DNA of 64,000 nt from Varroa destructor. Lineage: Eukaryota; Arthropoda; Arachnida; Mesostigmata; Varroidae. The notes beneath the pieces were generated by a model that searched no databases, had not been told where the DNA came from, and was given only the letters and a program-made list of their open reading frames with translations. The stretch covers positions 21,091,497 through 21,155,496 of the forward strand of contig NW_019211457.1 in NCBI RefSeq assembly GCF_002443255.2, read 5' to 3'. Numbering within the stretch: the stretch's first letter is position 1; every line of letters starts with the position of its first letter. Positions 60,482 to 64,000 of the stretch are shown here, piece by piece. Position numbers and translations under genes: made by a program.

Positions 60482-62490
60482 CGAAAAATAAAATGGGATC
60501 CACCCCCTGCCACTCAAGCCTCAGGCGAACATCGCGCGATACAATGAGAGCATACGGAGGCCATACAACAGAAGATATCACGACAACACAGCCTATCGAA
60601 CCATCATCCTATTATTTATAGCTACCCACATGGAAAACACATAACCCGTTCAGTTTTTGTAAAGTATTGTATGTGTAAGAATAGAAGAGAAACGTATACT
60701 AGCGATATTACTTTCACAATATATGCAATGTGAGATGTATATCTTTATATTACCATTCTACCGTTGAATTGCAATATCATGCTCTTTTTTGTTGTAAAAA
60801 GGTTTTGTGTTGCACGTTTTATGTTCGTATATAATTAACTTATACATGATTTTTCAGTCAAGTCAGTTTCAGGCAAGCAGAAGGTCCATAGTCGGATTTT
60901 TCGGTTCACTACACAAAAGTTATTCTTATAATACCGATCAGCAACCCGACCAATATCATTTGAGTGAATCAATTAGAAACAATCCTCTAGTAGGCGTTGA
61001 GAGGTTTTAATTCTCAAAACAGCGGCCCGTTTCTTAAAACGACTAACTGCTATGAACAATAATTCCAAAATATCACACAGTTTTAACAGTGCCCATTTAA
61101 GAGTACAAACAGGACAACCAAGTAGAAGCGGTCAATATGAGTTGAATTTATCCGCCAGAAGAAAGGTCACTTAGGTTATTGAGGCAAAAAAACCTGTACA
61201 AATTTAATTAACCTTATTTAAACTAGAAGAAGTAAGCTATAATGATTGAATCTTATTTTTGCAGTTAAGAAGCTTCAACATTCGCGTAAACTGTGATGTG
61301 TATGCTCGTTGTGAATAGTTGTATAGTATACTGGGCCTCAAGCTCATACTGTATTTTTCAGACATTAGGTATACAAGATGTCTCCTTTTAACTCTATTAT
61401 ATTATTTGGTGATGACACTTTAAATGAAGGAATGAGGAATGAAGGAAAAAGCAAATGCCCAGCTTGGTTACTTTGTGTAGTTTTCAGATAATTGGATCAG
61501 AGGCTTTGGTAAAAAATACTATTATGTCTTTGTTTTTTTTCTTATAGAGGACCGATCGCTTAGTTGTAGTATTAATCCAAAACTGATGATAAAGGATCCT
61601 TATCAGAAGTCATCGGATGAATTTACAAAAGACACTAGATGTGGAGAGTCTTATTATATTCCCACTGAAAGTATGAAAGGCGCGTTACAATTATACGCAT
61701 TGAAGTGCGATATTGTTTCTTCACTTGTGATCTACATTTTAAAATAATACTTTCTTGTTTTACGCGTAAAACGTATAAAAAGTTCGTTTGGACTAGCATT
61801 TTCTATTTTGTCGTATTTTCTTTAATTGTGAAGCTTGTTTTTAGCTTAATGAACAGATTCAGTTAGTTCTCTTTGAGGAAAGAAAAACTATACGCTGTAT
61901 CGACATCTAATTTTTAGCGGAAAAAGGTATTAAGAAACTTTACCATTGCGCTTTTTCTCAGCGTATTTATTATTGGGTTATCAAAATGAGTGGTTTTCAC
62001 TATTATTAGGAGGTTACTGGACAGAAATTACTGAATCTCTATGTTTGGCTTGCTATTCCCCTCAAAACATTCTTAGTATACGGCTGCAATTGAACGCTTA
62101 CAAATATGCATCCTCTTGTTATCGATTGCACTTAATAAAAAAAGTTGCACGCATATTTGTATCGAGTTTAAATAATCCGGTCAACGATGGGCAGCATACT
62201 ACGTTTATGCTACAATGGTTCATGCAATATCAAATTTGTGACCATGTAGTCTTATAGTTAATTGAGGTACCTTAACCGAAAATTCCATAATGCTTTAAAT
62301 ATACAACTGAATATTTTGTTGTATGTCACCTATTTTCGAGCAGGCCTGTGTGCTCGAGCTCATAGATGAGAACACGAAAGGTCTTTGAAGAGTTTCATTG
62401 TTAGGAGTACTTCAGCCTAAGAGTTTAGTCTCTGCAAAACCAGTTAAGCCCTCGTTCTGCGAAACTTCCGTTTGGTCAGCCAAGGCAGAG
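60482..62490. other. AT-rich stretch without a recognisable gene
   Basis: Open frames at 60807-61010 and 61946-62257 (plus) show no domain. Confidence 0.35.
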
Positions 62491-62847
62491 GATTGTTGAG
62501 GCTTTTACGCATGTTAAGATGAGGGGGTGCGAAAGAGGAGTCAAGGCGAGAGGATATAAGGAACGGAGGAGGGCAAACGACGGGTCTCATCGGGTAGACT
62601 CGAGGACTTCCTTTGTGAAAAGAGTAGGGGACAAGACAGTAGGGAAGGGGTAAGAGGCAACGCAGGAAACGATGATGGGATAATTATGGCCTTTGTTCAC
62701 ATAGCGCTACGCGCCTACCTCGCCGGATAGGCACAGCATACACTCATGGTTCCTGCTTGGCCCAACCCTAAGGCAGACTTTAACCAGTAAGGGAGCGAGA
62801 ATTCTGGGTAGTTAGAGCCGTTACATGAAAACGACGAATCATCATAC

Positions 62848-62863
62848 GGGGGGGAGGGAGGGG
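62848..62863 (+). other. G-rich tract able to form a G-quadruplex
   Basis: GGGGGGGAGGGAGGGG lies at the end of a purine-rich plus strand (about 62510-62870). It has enough G runs for a four-tract quadruplex with one-base loops. Confidence 0.6.
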
Positions 62864-63337
62864 TACATCGGTCAGATGTGATATTGAGTGGTGTAAAAGA
62901 TGTGAGGAGAGTGCTCACTCAAAAAGTACTCTTGACAATGATTTGCCTATGGTCTTTGGGAAACGCGGTAATAGAGAATTGTAAAATGCCGAACACACAG
63001 ATCGCACACTCATTCTGTGTGGGAGCCTTTAGAGCACTACAAAGTGCGGATAAGAACATTTTTTTTTTATCTTCTTTATATAGAGCTGGCTGACCAAGAT
63101 TGGACACGTAAGCCACGTTTCTTTCAGTACGTATGTTATAAGTTTAAGGTTTAAATAAGCTTCATTCAAGCAAGAAGGCCTACGGCCTCATCAGTTTGAA
63201 AAGATAAAACTTAACCAAGAATCTTATGTAAGTAAGATAACTAGCATATCACAATAGCAATATGCGTTGACATAAAATTATTGCAGGTAATGCTTAGTAC
63301 ATCTTAATAAATCTTAGTAAAATATTTTTTGGTTTTC

Positions 63338-64000
63338 GATGCAATGAATATAAGTTGCTAAGGGGTTCTAAATGAATCTGTGTTGATAACTCGAGGAACT
63401 GACTACCTAGTTTCTACGATCAGTTGAGTGAGCTAGCAACGTCCTATGGTCAATCCTTATAAAATATCTATAATAACAGGCTGAAGGCGATGCAGGCCAG
63501 ATGTAGTTTGGTTTGTGACAGATGCATACATCGATTTGTGCATCAGGCAACCGATTCGGAGCTTACATATACCTGTGAAACGGTAAAAATGCTATGCTTA
63601 TTCAAAAGGTTTGATGTCGAACGATAATCCGTATGGCATCATGCTGGACGGTGGATGCCGTGTTTAAATGCTGAGTATGCTTGATTTTAAACCACACGAT
63701 CGTACGCAATTATTAATTGAAAAGGGATCTATGAAAACATAGAAGTACATTTTAAAGGAGACTCTTCATAACATCGATTTACTAGGTACCATATACATAA
63801 TATGATAATAGCGAGATAGTTATAGTTCTTAGTATTCGATTTGTTATTACAAAAACAATAAACAAATCTAGAAATTAGGTTAATTGAGTTGATAGTATCT
63901 AGTAGTATTCGTCAACTCTCCTAATATGTTACCAAGCTTTGTTACCTCGTCAAAACACAGATTCATTTAGAACCCCTTAGCAATTTATATTCATGGCATC
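63338..64000. repeat. long inverted repeat reaching the window edge
   Basis: 63338-63384 is nearly identical (two mismatches in 47) to the reverse complement of 63954-64000. Weaker similarity continues inwards for 40 or more bases on each side. The enclosed part (about 570 bases) has no coding signal. This is the layout of a foldback or non-autonomous DNA transposon, or a large palindrome. Since the right arm touches the end of the window, the outer limit and any target duplication cannot be seen. Confidence 0.75.

Larger units (their letters stand above)
55972..64000 (-). other. Dll: Dll intron inside the homeodomain (at least 8 kb)
   Basis: The exon with homeodomain residues 1-44 should lie at higher coordinates. 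I looked for a minus-strand donor preceded by ...LGLTQTQ and for the RKPRTIYSSLQL segment and found neither up to 64000. The span holds a tRNA-like segment, pieces of a non-LTR element, a G-rich tract and an inverted repeat, described separately. It may also contain Dll enhancers, which cannot be seen by eye. Confidence 0.6.

Noticed and set aside
62715..62918. Pro/Ser-rich minus-strand frame, considered as a Dll N-terminal exon
   Set aside because: It lacks the conserved Dll N-terminal and homeodomain segments and lies in a purine/pyrimidine-biased tract.
1..64000. CRISPR arrays, rRNA genes, prophage or bacterial operons
   Set aside because: No regularly spaced repeats, no rRNA core sequences, and no closely packed long open frames are present.

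Overview
The window reads as AT-rich nuclear DNA of an arthropod, with introns, decayed transposons, tRNA-derived SINE-like repeats and one 100-base assembly gap. The only host gene I can name is Distal-less (Dll). Its last coding exon lies on the minus strand at 55495-55971, starts inside the homeodomain at the usual 44/45 intron position, and ends in a Pro/Ser/Gly-rich tail with an aromatic C-terminus. The details would fit a chelicerate such as a mite, but that is a guess. No bacterial operons, rRNA genes, CRISPR arrays or prophage features are visible.

Most of the rest is a graveyard of mobile elements, recognised by translating short stretches and comparing them with family motifs from memory. 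From left to right: a SINE-like repeat (371-540); a Ty3/gypsy reverse transcriptase remnant (901-1302); two mariner relics facing each other (5095-5500 plus, 5850-6720 minus); an unidentified coding-like block full of stops (8390-12252, plus); a copia-like RNase H remnant (about 12470-12810, minus); a diverged repeat pair (13808-14110 and 33186-33415); a non-LTR endonuclease remnant (18150-18500, minus); a tRNA-like repeat (25503-25570); a Tc1-like transposase tail (31260-31466); a non-LTR reverse transcriptase fragment (34314-34544) ending in a long hairpin; a mariner relic (39030-39600, plus); a gypsy gag zinc-knuckle remnant (43330-43668, plus); mariner relics (46360-47170 plus, 49395-50270 minus); a gypsy reverse transcriptase remnant (50750-51115, plus); a second SINE-like copy (51500-51660); tRNA-like segments (52920-52998 and 58210-58270); and endonuclease and late reverse transcriptase pieces of a non-LTR element (58470-58686 and 60305-60481, plus). 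A long inverted repeat begins at 63338 and runs to the window edge.

No element looks active: every transposase or reverse transcriptase piece carries stops, frameshifts or lost catalytic residues. The window therefore looks like the 3' end of a large developmental gene plus a long gene-poor flank of old transposons. From 55972 to 64000 I see no earlier Dll exon, so the intron inside the homeodomain is probably longer than 8 kb.

Two things deserve follow-up. One is the 8.4-12.3 kb block, whose reading frames look protein-like but match no family I recognise. The other is a series of short, near-perfect inverted repeats (9947, 14927, 15895, 16861, 24802, 34515, 39465, 42094), which may record fold-back template switching or small structured RNAs.
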